A stretch of DNA of 64,000 nucleotides from Litoditis marina (Eukaryota > Nematoda > Chromadorea > Rhabditida > Rhabditidae): the NCBI GenBank assembly GCA_964036275.1, contig CAXIWQ010000005.1, positions 55,106 to 119,105 of the forward strand, given 5' to 3'. The notes beneath the pieces are model-generated. The model did not search any database, had not been told where the DNA came from, and saw only the letters and a list, made by a program, of their open reading frames with translations. Both the position numbers and the translations under genes were made by a program. Of the stretch, positions 36,609 to 48,400 are shown one piece after another (positions within the stretch are counted from its first letter, which is position 1; the number at the start of each line of letters is the position of its first letter).

Positions 36609-38559
36609 CTGAAGATTGTAAGGAGGCCATTTGTTTCATGGTAGTTGTTACCATAAGTGGGAAGATAGTCCAATTGAGTAGTAACAGTGTACTAAAGATT
36701 TTTCATGTATACAAGCTCTGTATCGAAACTCAGAAAGTTCGAATTTTGGCCGCGCTGATATTGAATCGGCCGGATTTCGAAGTTTTCACCGGTCAACCTG
36801 AAGATTGTAAGGATACCAATTGTTTCATGGTAGTTGTTACTATAAGTGGAAAGATAGTCCAATTAAGTAGTAACAGCGTACTAAAGGTTTTTCATGTATA
36901 CAAGCTCTGTATCGAAACTCAGAAAGTTCGAATTTTGGCCGCGCTGATATTCAATCGGCCGGATTCCGAAGTTTTCACAGGTCAACCTGAAGATTGTAAG
37001 GAGGCCAATTGTTTCATGGTAGTGGTTACTATAAGTGGAAAAATAGTCCAATTAAGTAGTAACAGCGTACTAAAGGTTTTTCATGTATACAAGCTCTGTA
37101 TCGAAACTCAGAAAGTTCGAATTTTGGCCGCGCTGATATTCAATCGGCCGGATTCCGAAGTTTTCACAGGTCAATCTGAAGATTGTAAGAAAACCAATTG
37201 TTTCATGGTAGTTGTTACTATAAGTGGGGAGATATTCCAACTGAGTAGTAACAGTGTACTAAAGGTTTTTCATGTATACAAGCTCTGTATCGAAACTCAG
37301 AAAGTTCGAATTTTGGCCGCGCTGATATTGAATCGGCCGGATTTCGAAGTTTTCACCGGTCAATCTGAAGATTGTAAGGAAGCCAATTGTTTCATAATAG
37401 TTGTTACAATAAGTGGGAAGATAGTCCAATTAAGTGGTAACAGTGTACGGAAGGTTTTTCACGTATACAAGCTCTGTATCAAAACTCAGAAAGTTCGAAT
37501 TTTGCCCGCGCTGATATTCAATCGGCCGGGTTCCGAAGTTTTCACCGGTCAACCTGAAGATTGTAAATAGGTCAATTGTTTCATGTTAGTTGTTACTATA
37601 AGTGGAAAGATAGTCCAATTAAGTAGTAACAGCGTACTAAAGGTGTTTCATGTATACAAGCTCTGTATCGAAACTAAGAAAGTTCGAATTTTGGCCGCGC
37701 TGATATTGAATCGGCCGGATTGCGAAGTTTTCACAGGTCAACCTGAAGATTGTAAATAGGTCAATTGTTTCATGTTAGTTGTTACCATAAGTGGAAAGAT
37801 AGTCCAATTAAGTAGTAACAGCGTACTAAAGGTTTTTCGTGTATTCCAGCTCTGTATCGAAACTCAGAAAGTTCGAATTTTGGCCGCGCTGATATTGAAT
37901 CGGCCGGATTTCGAAGTTTTCACAGGTCAATCTGAAGATTGTACGAAGGCCAATTGTTTCATAATAGTTGTTACAATAAGTGGGAAGATAGTCCATTTGA
38001 GTAGTAACAGTGTACTAAAGGTTTTTCATGTATACAAGCTCTGTATCGAAACTCAGAAAGTTCGAATTTTGGCCGCGCTGATATTGAATCGGCCGGATTT
38101 CGAAGTTTTCACCGGTCAATCTGAAGATTGTAAGGAGGCCAATTGTTTCATGGTAGTTGTTACCATAAGTGGGAAGATAGTCCAATTGAGTAGTAACAGC
38201 GTACTAAAGGTTTTTCATGTTTACAAGCTCTGTATCGAAACTCAGAAAGTTCGAATTTTGGCCGCGCTGATATTCAATCGGCCGGATTCCGAAGTTTTCA
38301 CAGGTCAATCTGAAGATTGTAAGAAAACCAATTGTTTCATGGTAGTTGTTACCATAAGTGGGAAAATAGTCCAATTGAGTAGTAACAGTGTACTAAAGAT
38401 TTTTCATGTATACAAGCTCTGTATCGAAACTCAGAAAGTTCGAATTTTGGCCGCGCTGATATTGAATCGGCCGGATTCCGAAGTTTTCACAGGTCAGTCT
38501 GAAGATTGTAAGAAAACCAATTGTTTCATGGTAGTTGTTACTATAAGTGGGGAGATAGT

Positions 38560-39290
38560 CCAATTGAGTAGTAACAGTGTACTAAAGGTTTTTCATGTAT
38601 ACAAGCTCTGTATCGAAACTCAGAAAGTTCGAATTTTGGCCGCGCTGATATTCAATCGGCCGGATTCCGAAGTTTTCACAGGTCAATCTGAAGATTGTAA
38701 GAAAACCAATTGTTTCATGGTAGTTGTTACTATAAGTGGGGAGATAGTCCAACTGAGTAGTAACAGTGTACTAAAGGTTTTTCATGTATACAAGCTCTGT
38801 ATCGAAACCCAGAAAGTTCGAATTTTGGCCGCGCTGATATTGAATCGGCCGGATTTCGAAGTTTTCACAGAACAATCTAAAGATTGTAAGAAAACCAATT
38901 GTTTCATGGTAGTTGTTACCATAAGTGAGAAAATAGTCCAATTGAGTAGTAACAGTGTACTAAAGGTTTTTCATGTATACAACCTCTGTATCGAAACTCA
39001 GAAAGTTCGAATTTTGGCCGCGCTGATATTCAATCGGCCGGATTCCGAAGTTTTCACAGGTCAATCTGAAGATTGTAAGAAAACCAATTGTTTCATGGTA
39101 GTTGTTACTATAATTGGGGAGATAGTCCAATTGAGTAGTAACAGTGTACTAAAGGTTTTTCATGTATACAAGCTCTGTATCGAAACTCAGAAAGTTCGAA
39201 TTTTGGCCGCGCTGATATTCAATCGGCCGGATTCCGAAGTTTTCACAGGTCAATCTGAAGATTGTAAGAAAACCAATTGTTTCATGGTAG
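38560..39290 (+). repeat. Four-monomer block shared in inverted form with 44683-45413
   Basis: The private changes are ATCGAAACCC (38809), CACAGAACAATCTAAAG (38866-38882), TACAACCTC (38983) and TAATTGGGG (39114). All four recur as reverse complements in the opposite arm with the same mirror axis (coordinate sums all 83973). The block edges are approximate, set where variants stop matching. Confidence 0.85.
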
Positions 39291-39867
39291 TTGTTACCAT
39301 AAGTGGGAAAATAGTCCAATTGAGTAGTAACAGTGTACTAAAGATTTTTCATGTATACAAGCTCTGTATCGAAACTCAGAAAGTTCGAATTTTGGCCGCG
39401 CTGATATTCAATCGGCCGGATTCCGAAGTTTTCACAGGTCAACCTGAAGATTGTAAGGAGGCCAATTGTTTCATGGTAGTTGTTACTATAAGTGGAAAAA
39501 TAGTACAATTAAGTAGTAACAGCGTACTAAAGGTTTTTCATGTATACAAGCTCTGTATCGAAACTCAGAAAGTTCGAATTTTGGCCGCGCTGATATTCAA
39601 TCGGCCGGATTCCGAAGTTTTCACAGGTCAATCTGAAGATTGTAAGAAAACCAATTGTTTCATGGTAGTTGTTACTATAAGTGGGGAGATATTCCAACTG
39701 AGTAGTAACAGTGTACTAAAGGTTTTTCATGTATACAAGCTCTGTATCGAAACTCAGAAAGTTCGAATTTTGGCCGCGCTGATATTGAATCGGCCGGATT
39801 TCGAAGTTTTCACCGGTCAATCTGAAGATTGTAAGGAGGCCAATTGTTTCATAATAGTTGTTACAAT

Positions 39868-39882
39868 AAGTGGGAAGGTTTT
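39868..39882 (+). other. 33-bp in-frame deletion in a monomer
   Basis: ATAAGTGGGAAG is joined directly to GTTTTTCACG. The parent form at about 37417-37460 has 33 more bases, ending in TACGGAAGG. The shared GGAAG at both ends suggests a microhomology-mediated or slippage deletion. It explains why the 13-monomer spacing 37772-40196 is 2424 and not 2457 bp. Confidence 0.85.
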
Positions 39883-41183
39883 TCACGTATACAAGCTCTG
39901 TATCAAAACTCAGAAAGTTCGAATTTTGCCCGCGCTGATATTCAATCGGCCGGGTTCCGAAGTTTTCACCGGTCAACCTGAAGATTGTAAATAGGTCAAT
40001 TGTTTCATGTTAGTTGTTACTATAAGTGGAAAGATAGTCCAATTAAGTAGTAACAGCGTACTAAAGGTGTTTCATGTATACAAGCTCTGTATCGAAACTA
40101 AGAAAGTTCGAATTTTGGCCGCGCTGATATTGAATCGGCCGGATTGCGAAGTTTTCACAGGTCAACCTGAAGATTGTAAATAGGTCAATTGTTTCATGTT
40201 AGTTGTTACCATAAGTGGAAAGATAGTCCAATTAAGTAGTAACAGCGTACTAAAGGTTTTTCGTGTATTCCAGCTCTGTATCGAAACTCAGAAAGTTCGA
40301 ATTTTGGCCGCGCTGATATTGAATCGGCCGGATTTCGAAGTTTTCACAGGTCAATCTGAAGATTGTACGAAGGCCAATTGTTTCATAATAGTTGTTACAA
40401 TAAGTGGGAAGATAGTCCATTTGAGTAGTAACAGTGTACTAAAGGTTTTTCATGTATACAAGCTCTGTATCGAAACTCAGAAAGTTCGAATTTTGGCCGC
40501 GCTGATATTGAATCGGCCGGATTTCGAAGTTTTCACCGGTCAATCTGAAGATTGTAAGGAGGCCAATTGTTTCATGGTAGTTGTTACCATAAGTGGGAAG
40601 ATAGTCCAATTGAGTAGTAACAGCGTACTAAAGGTTTTTCATGTTTACAAGCTCTGTATCGAAACTCAGAAAGTTCGAATTTTGGCCGCGCTGATATTCA
40701 ATCGGCCGGATTCCGAAGTTTTCACAGGTCAATCTGAAGATTGTAAGAAAACCAATTGTTTCATGGTAGTTGTTACCATAAGTGGGAAAATAGTCCAATT
40801 GAGTAGTAACAGTGTACTAAAGATTTTTCATGTATACAAGCTCTGTATCGAAACTCAGAAAGTTCGAATTTTGGCCGCGCTGATATTGAATCGGCCGGAT
40901 TCCGAAGTTTTCACAGGTCAGTCTGAAGATTGTAAGAAAACCAATTGTTTCATGGTAGTTGTTACTATAAGTGGGGAGATAGTCCAATTGAGTAGTAACA
41001 GTGTACTAAAGGTTTTTCATGTATACAAGCTCTGTATCGAAACTCAGAAAGTTCGAATTTTGGCCGCGCTGATATTCAATCGGCCGGATTCCGAAGTTTT
41101 CACAGGTCAATCTGAAGATTGTAAGAAAACCAATTGTTTCATGGTAGTTGTTACTATAAGTGGGGAGATAGTCCAACTGAGTA

Positions 41184-41203
41184 GTAACAGCGTGAGTTTC
41201 GAT
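41184..41203. other. Satellite orientation switch (inversion junction)
   Basis: A + monomer ends after GTAACAGCGT, where ACTAAAGG would normally follow. The next base begins GAGTTTCGATACAGAGC, the reverse complement of the monomer, and every later monomer is reversed. The break is at 41193/41194 with at most one base of overlap and no inserted sequence. The two breakpoints lie at different monomer phases, so this is not a fold at a symmetric site. Confidence 0.93.
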
Positions 41204-44200
41204 ACAGAGCTTGTATACATGAAAAACCTTTAGTACACTGTTACTACTTAATTGGACTATCTTTCCACTTATAGTAACAACTAACTTGAAACAATTGACC
41301 TATTTACAATCTTCAGGTTGACCGGTGAAAACTTCGAAATCCGGCCGATTCAATATCAGCGCGGCCAAAATTCGAACCTTCTGAGTTTCGATACAGAGCT
41401 TGTATACATGAAAAACCTTTAGTACACTGTTACTACTTAATTGGACTATCTTTCCACTTATAGTAACAACTAACATGAAACAATTGACCTATTTACAATC
41501 TTCAGGTTGACCGGTGAACACTTCGAATTCCGGTTGATTCAATATCAGCGCGGCCAATATTCGAACTTTCTGAGTTTCGATACAGAGCTTGTATACATGT
41601 AAAACCTTTAGTACACTGTTACTACTCAATTGGACCATCTTCCCACTTATAGTAACAACTACCATGGAACAATTGGTTTTCTTACAATCTTCAGATTGAC
41701 CTGTGAAAACTTCGGAATCCGGCCGATTGAATATCAGCGCGGCCAAAAATTCGAACTTTCTGAGTTTCGATACAGAGCTTGTATACATGAAAAACCTTTA
41801 GTACGCTGTTACTACTTAATTGGACTATCTTTCCACTTATAGTAACAACTAACATGAAACAATTGACCTATTTACAATCTTCAGGTTGACCGGTGAAAAC
41901 TTCGAAATCCGGTTGATTCAATATCAGCGCGGCCAATATTCGAACTTTCTGAGTTTCGATACAGAGCTTGTATACATGTAAAACCTTTAGTACACTGTTA
42001 CTACTCAATTGGACCATCTTCCCACTTATGGTCACAACTACCATGAAACAATTGGCCTCCTTACAATCTTCAGATTGACCGGTGAAAACTTCGAAATCCG
42101 GCCGATTCAATATCAGCGCGGCCAAAATTCGAACTTTCTGAGTTTCGATACAGAGCTTGTCTACATGAAAAACCTTTAGTACACTGTTACTACTCAATTG
42201 GACTATCTTCCCACTTATTGTAACAACTATTATGGAACAATTGGTTTTCTTACAATCTTCAGATTGACCTGTGAAAACTTCGGAATCCGGCCGATTGAAT
42301 ATCAGCGCGGCCAAAATTCGAACTTTCTGAGTTTCGATACAGAGCTTGTATACATGAAAAACCTTTAGTACGCTGTTACTACTTAATTGGACTATCTTTC
42401 CACTTATAGTAACAACTAACATGAAACAATTGACCTATTTACAATCTTCAGGTTGACCGGTGAAAACTTCGAAATCCGGCCGATTCAATATCAGCGCGGC
42501 CAATATTCGAACTTTCTGAGTTTCGATACAGAGCTTGTATACATGTAAAACCTTTAGTACACTGTTACTACTCAATTGGACTATCTTCCCACTTATTGTA
42601 ACAACTATTATGAAACAATTGGCCTTCGTACAATCTCCAGATTGACCTGTGAAAACTTCGAAATCCGGCCGATTCAATATCAGCGCGGCCAAAATTCGAA
42701 CTTTCTGAGTTTCGATACAGAGCTTGTATACATGAAAAACCTTTAGTACACTGTTACTACTCAGTTGGACTATCTCCCCACTTATAGTAACAACCACCAT
42801 GGAACAATTGGTTTTCTTACAATCTCCAGATTGACCTGTGAAAACTTCGGAATCCGGCCGATTGAATATCAGCGCGGCCAAAATTCGAACCTTCTGAGTT
42901 TCGATACAGAGCTTGTATACATGAAAAACCTTTAGTACACTGTTACTACTTAATTGGACTATCTTTCCACTTATAGTAACAACTAACATGAAACAATTGA
43001 CCTATTTACAATCTTCAGGTTGACCGGTGAAAACTTCGAAATCCGGCCGATTCAGTATCAGCGCGGCCAAAATTCGAACCTTCTGAGTTTTGATACAGAG
43101 CTTGTATACATGAAAAACCTTTAGTACACTGGTACTACTTAAATGGACTATCTCCCCACTTATAGTAACAACTACCATGAAACAATTGACCTATTTACAA
43201 TCTTCAGGTTGACCGGTGAAAACTTCGAAATCCGGCCGATTCAATATCAGCGCGGCCAAAATTCGAACTTTCTGAGTTTCGATACAGAGCTTGTATACAT
43301 GAAAAACCTTTAGTACACTGTTACTACTCAATTGGACTATCTTCCCACTTATTGTAACAACTATTATGAAACAATTGGCTTCGTACAATCTCCAGATTGA
43401 CCTGTGAAAACTTCGAAATCCGGCCGATTCAATATCAGCACGGCCAAAATTCGAACTTTCTGAGTTTCGATACAGAGCTTGTATACATGAAAAACCTTTA
43501 GTACACTATTACTACTCAGTTGGACTATCTCCCCACTTATAGTAACAACTACCATGGAACAATTGGTTTTCTTACAATCTTCAGATTGACCTGTGAAAAC
43601 TTCGGAATCCGGCCGATTGAATATCAGCGCGGCCAAAATTCGAACTTTCTGAGTTTCGATACAGAGCTTGTATACATGAAAAACCTTTAGTACGCTGTTA
43701 CTACTTAATTGGACTATCTTTCCACTTATAGTAACAACTAACATGAAACAATTGACCTATTTACAATCTTCAGGTTGACCGGTGAAAACTTCGAAATCCG
43801 GCCGATTCAATATCAGCGCGGCCAATATTCGAACTTTCTGAGTTTCGATACAGAGCTTGTATACATGTAAAACCTTTAGTACACTGTTACTACTCAATTG
43901 GACCATCTTCCCACTTATGGTCACAACTACCATGAAACAATTGGCCTCCTTACAATCTTCAGATTGACCGGTGAAAACTTCGAAATCCGGCCGATTCAAT
44001 ATCAGCGCGGCCAAAATTCGAACTTTCTGAGTTTCGATACAGAGCTTGTATACATGAAAAACCTTTAGTACACTGTTACTACTCAATTGAACTATCTTCC
44101 CACTTATTGTAACAACTATTATGGAACAATTGGTTTTCTTACAATCTTCAGATTGACCTGTGAAAACTTCGGAATCCGGCCGATTGAATATCAGCGCGGC

Positions 44201-45457
44201 CAAAATTCGAACTTTCTGAGTTTCGATACAGAGCTTGTATACATGAAAAACCTTTAGTACGCTGTTACTACTTAATTGGACTATCTTTCCACTTATAGTA
44301 ACAACTAACATGAAACAATTGGTTTTCTTACAATCTTCAGGTTGACCGGTGAAAACTTCGAAATCCGGCCGATTCAATATCAGCGCGGCCAATATTCGAA
44401 CTTTCTGAGTTTCGATACAGAGCTTGTATACATGTAAAACCTTTAGTACACTGTTACTACTCAATTGGACTATCTTCCCACTTATTGTAACAACTATTAT
44501 GAAACAATTGGCCTTCGTACAATCTCCAGATTGACCTGTGAAAACTTCGAAATCCGGCCGATTCAATATCAGCGCGGCCAAAATTCGAACTTTCTGAGTT
44601 TCGATACAGAGCTTGTATACATGAAAAACCTTTAGTACACTGTTACTACTCAGTTGGACTATCTCCCCACTTATAGTAACAACTACCATGAAACAATTGG
44701 TTTTCTTACAATCTTCAGATTGACCTGTGAAAACTTCGGAATCCGGCCGATTGAATATCAGCGCGGCCAAAATTCGAACTTTCTGAGTTTCGATACAGAG
44801 CTTGTATACATGAAAAACCTTTAGTACACTGTTACTACTCAATTGGACTATCTCCCCAATTATAGTAACAACTACCATGAAACAATTGGTTTTCTTACAA
44901 TCTTCAGATTGACCTGTGAAAACTTCGGAATCCGGCCGATTGAATATCAGCGCGGCCAAAATTCGAACTTTCTGAGTTTCGATACAGAGGTTGTATACAT
45001 GAAAAACCTTTAGTACACTGTTACTACTCAATTGGACTATTTTCTCACTTATGGTAACAACTACCATGAAACAATTGGTTTTCTTACAATCTTTAGATTG
45101 TTCTGTGAAAACTTCGAAATCCGGCCGATTCAATATCAGCGCGGCCAAAATTCGAACTTTCTGGGTTTCGATACAGAGCTTGTATACATGAAAAACCTTT
45201 AGTACACTGTTACTACTCAGTTGGACTATCTCCCCACTTATAGTAACAACTACCATGAAACAATTGGTTTTCTTACAATCTTCAGATTGACCTGTGAAAA
45301 CTTCGGAATCCGGCCGATTGAATATCAGCGCGGCCAAAATTCGAACTTTCTGAGTTTCGATACAGAGCTTGTATACATGAAAAACCTTTAGTACACTGTT
45401 ACTACTTAATTGGACTATCTTTCCACTTATAGTAACAACTAACATGAAACAATTGAC
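41194..45457 (-). repeat. Reversed 189-bp satellite, block R1
   Basis: About 22 reversed monomers. Their variant combinations (TACATGTAAAACC, TTATTGTAACAACTATTATG, TCTCCAGATTG) resemble those of the forward block at 2.9-6.2 kb more than the adjacent forward block F. The reading frame on the - strand is interrupted by TAG boundaries at 41868, 42435, 43191, 43757 and 45458. One-base indels at about 41748 and 43379 shift it. The four-monomer block shared with 38560-39290 lies at 44683-45413. Confidence 0.94.
44683..45413 (-). repeat. Inverted counterpart of the 38560-39290 block
   Basis: It carries the same four private changes in reverse complement (TCCCCAATTATAG at 44859, CAGAGGTTGTATAC at 44990, CTTTAGATTGTTCTGTG at 45091-45107 and CTGGGTTTCG at 45164). 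The mirror axis is at about 41986, some 793 bp right of the present junction, so the arms have changed length since the inversion. Confidence 0.85.
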
Positions 45458-48400
45458 CTATTTACAATCTTCAGGTTGACCGGTGAAAACTTCGAAATCC
45501 GGCCGATTCAATATCAGCGCGGCCAAAATTCGAACTTTCTGAGTTTCGATACAGAGGTTGTATACATGAAAAACCTTTAGCACACTGTTACTACTTAATT
45601 GGACTATTTTCCCACTTATGGTAACAACTACCATGAAACAATTGGTTTTCTTACAATCTTCAGATTGACCTGTGAAAACTTCGAAATCCGGCCGATTCAG
45701 TATCAGCGCGGCCAAAATTCGAACTTTCTGAGTTTCGATACAAAGCTTGTATACATGAAAAACCTTTAGTACACTGTTACTACTCAGTTGGACTATCTCC
45801 CCACTTATAGTAACAACTACCATGAAACAATTGGTTTTCTTACAATCTTCAGATTGACCTGTGAAAACTTCGGAATCCGGCCGATTCAATATCAGCGCGG
45901 CCAAAATTCGAACTTTCTGAGTTTCGATACAGAGCTTGTATACATGAAAAACCTACCGTACACTGTTACTACTTAATTGGACTATTTTTCCACTTATAGT
46001 AACAACTAACATGAAACAATTGACCTATTTACAATCTTCAGGTTGACCGGTGAAAACTTCGAAATCCGGCCGATTCAATATCAGCGCGGCCAAAATTCGA
46101 ACTTTCTGAGTTTCGATACAGAGGTTGTATACATGAAAAACCTTTAGCACACTGTTACTACTTAATTGGACTATTTTCCCACTTATGGTAACAACTACCA
46201 TGAAACAATTGGTTTTCTTACAATCTTCAGATTGACCTGTGAAAACTTCGAAATCCGGCCGATTCAGTATCAGCGCGGCCAAAATTCGAACTTTCTGAGT
46301 TTCGATACAAAGCTTGTATACATGAAAAACCTTTAGTACACTGTACTACTCAGTTGGACTATCTCCCCACTTATAGTAACAACTACCATGAAACAATTGG
46401 TTTTCTTACAATCTTCAGATTGACCTGTGAAAACTTCGGAATCCGGCCGATTCAATATCAGCGCGGCCAAAATTCGAACTTTCTGAGTTTCGATACAGAG
46501 CTTGTATACATGAAAAACCTTCCGTACACTGTTACCACTTAATTGGACTATCTTTCCACTTATAGTAACAACTACCATAAAACAATTGGTTTTTCTACAA
46601 TCTTCAGATTGACCTGTGAAAACTTCGGAATCCGGCCGATTGAATATCAGCGCGGCCAAAATTGGAACTTTCTGAGTTTCGATACAGAGCTTGTATACAT
46701 GAAAAACCTTTAGTACACTGTTACTACTCAATTGGACTATTTTCCCACTTATGGTAACAACTACCATGAAACAATTGGTTTTCTTACAATCTTCAGGTTG
46801 ACCGGTGAAAACTTCGAAATCCGGCCGATTCAATATCAGCGCGGCCAAAATTCGAACTTTCTGAGTTTTGATACAGAGCTTGTATACATGAAAAACCTTT
46901 AGTACACTGTTACCACTTAATTGGACTATCTTTCCACTTATAGTAACAACTACCATAAAACAATTGGTTTTTCTACAATCTTCAGATTGACCTGTGAAAA
47001 CTTCGGAATCCGGCCGATTGAATATCAGCGCGGCCAAAATTGGAACTTTCTGAGTTTCGATACAGAGCTTGTATACATGAAAAACCTTTAGTACACTGTT
47101 ACTACTCAATTGGACTATTTTCCCACTTATGGTAACAACTACCATGAAACAATTGGTTTTCTTACAATCTTCAGATTGACCTGTGAAAACTTCGGAATCC
47201 GGCCGATTGAATATCAGCGCGGCCAAAATTCGAACTTTCTGAGTTTTGATACAGAGCTTGTATACATGAAAAACCTTTAGTACACTGTTACCACTTAATT
47301 GGACTATCTTTCCACTTATAGTAACAACTACCATAAAACAATTGGTTTTTTTACAATCTTCAGATTGACCTGTGAAAACTTCGGAATCCGGCCGATTGAA
47401 TATCAGCGCGGCCAAAATGCGAACTTTCTGAGTTTCGATACAGAGCTTGTATACATGAAAAACCTTTAGTACACTGTTACTACTCAATTGGACTATTTTC
47501 CCACTTATGGTAACAACTACCATGAAACAATTGGTTTTCTTACAATCTTCAGATTGACCTGTGAAAACTTCGGAATCCGGCCGATTGAATATCAGCGCGG
47601 CCAAAATTCGAACTTTCTGAGTTTCGATACAGAGCTTGTATACATGAAAAACCTTTAGTACACTGTTACTACTTAATTGGGCTATCTTTCCACTTATAGT
47701 AACAACTAACATGAAACAATTGACCTATTTACAATCTTCAGGTTGACCGGTGAAAACTTCGAAATCCGGCCGATTCAATATCAGCGCGGCCAAAATTCGA
47801 ACTTTCTGAGTTTCGATACAGAGCTTGTATACATGAAAAACCTTTAGTACACTGTTACTACTCAATTGGACTATCTTTCCACTTATAGTAACAACTAACA
47901 TGAAACAATTGACCTATTTACAATCTTCAGGTTGACCGGTGAAACTTCGAAATCCGGCCGATTCAATATCAGCGCGGCCAAAATTCGAACTTTCTGAGTT
48001 TCGATACAGAGGTTGTATACATGAAAAACCTTTAGGACACAGTTACTACTTAATTGGACTATTTTCCCACTTATGGTAACAACTACCATGAAACAATTGG
48101 TTTTCTTACAATCTTCAGATTGACCTGTGAAAACTTCGAAATCCGGCCGATTCAGTATCAGCGCGGCCAAAATTTGAACTTTCTGAGTTTCGATACAAAG
48201 CTTGTATACATGAAAAACCTTTAGTACACTGTTACTACTCAGTTGGACTATCTCCCCACTTATAGTAACAACTACCATGAAACAATTGGTTTTCTTACAA
48301 TCTTCAGATTGACCTGTGAAAACTTCGGAATCCGGCCGATTCAATATCAGCGCGGCCAAAATTCGAACTTTCTGAGTTTCGATACAGAGCTTGTATACAT

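Larger units (their letters stand above)
36609..41193 (+). repeat. 189-bp satellite array, block F (up to the inversion)
   Basis: About 24 monomers that continue the interrupted monomer in phase. The unit starting at 33679 (marker CGTGTATTCCAGCTCTG) recurs at 37772 and 40196. The first interval is 3024 bp plus the 1069-bp transposon and duplication. The second is 2424 bp, which is 13 x 189 minus a 33-bp deletion near 39875. The last copy is cut off at 41193 by the orientation switch. Confidence 0.94.

Noticed and set aside
36356..37570. 404-codon open frame spanning the transposon right end and the satellite
   Set aside because: It is a chance fusion: the first part reads through the subterminal palindromes and the rest is satellite. 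No sign of a real fusion gene.
41184..41203. Junction as a perfect palindrome from a simple fold-back
   Set aside because: The two sides are at different monomer phases and the shared private variants mirror around about 41986, not around the junction.
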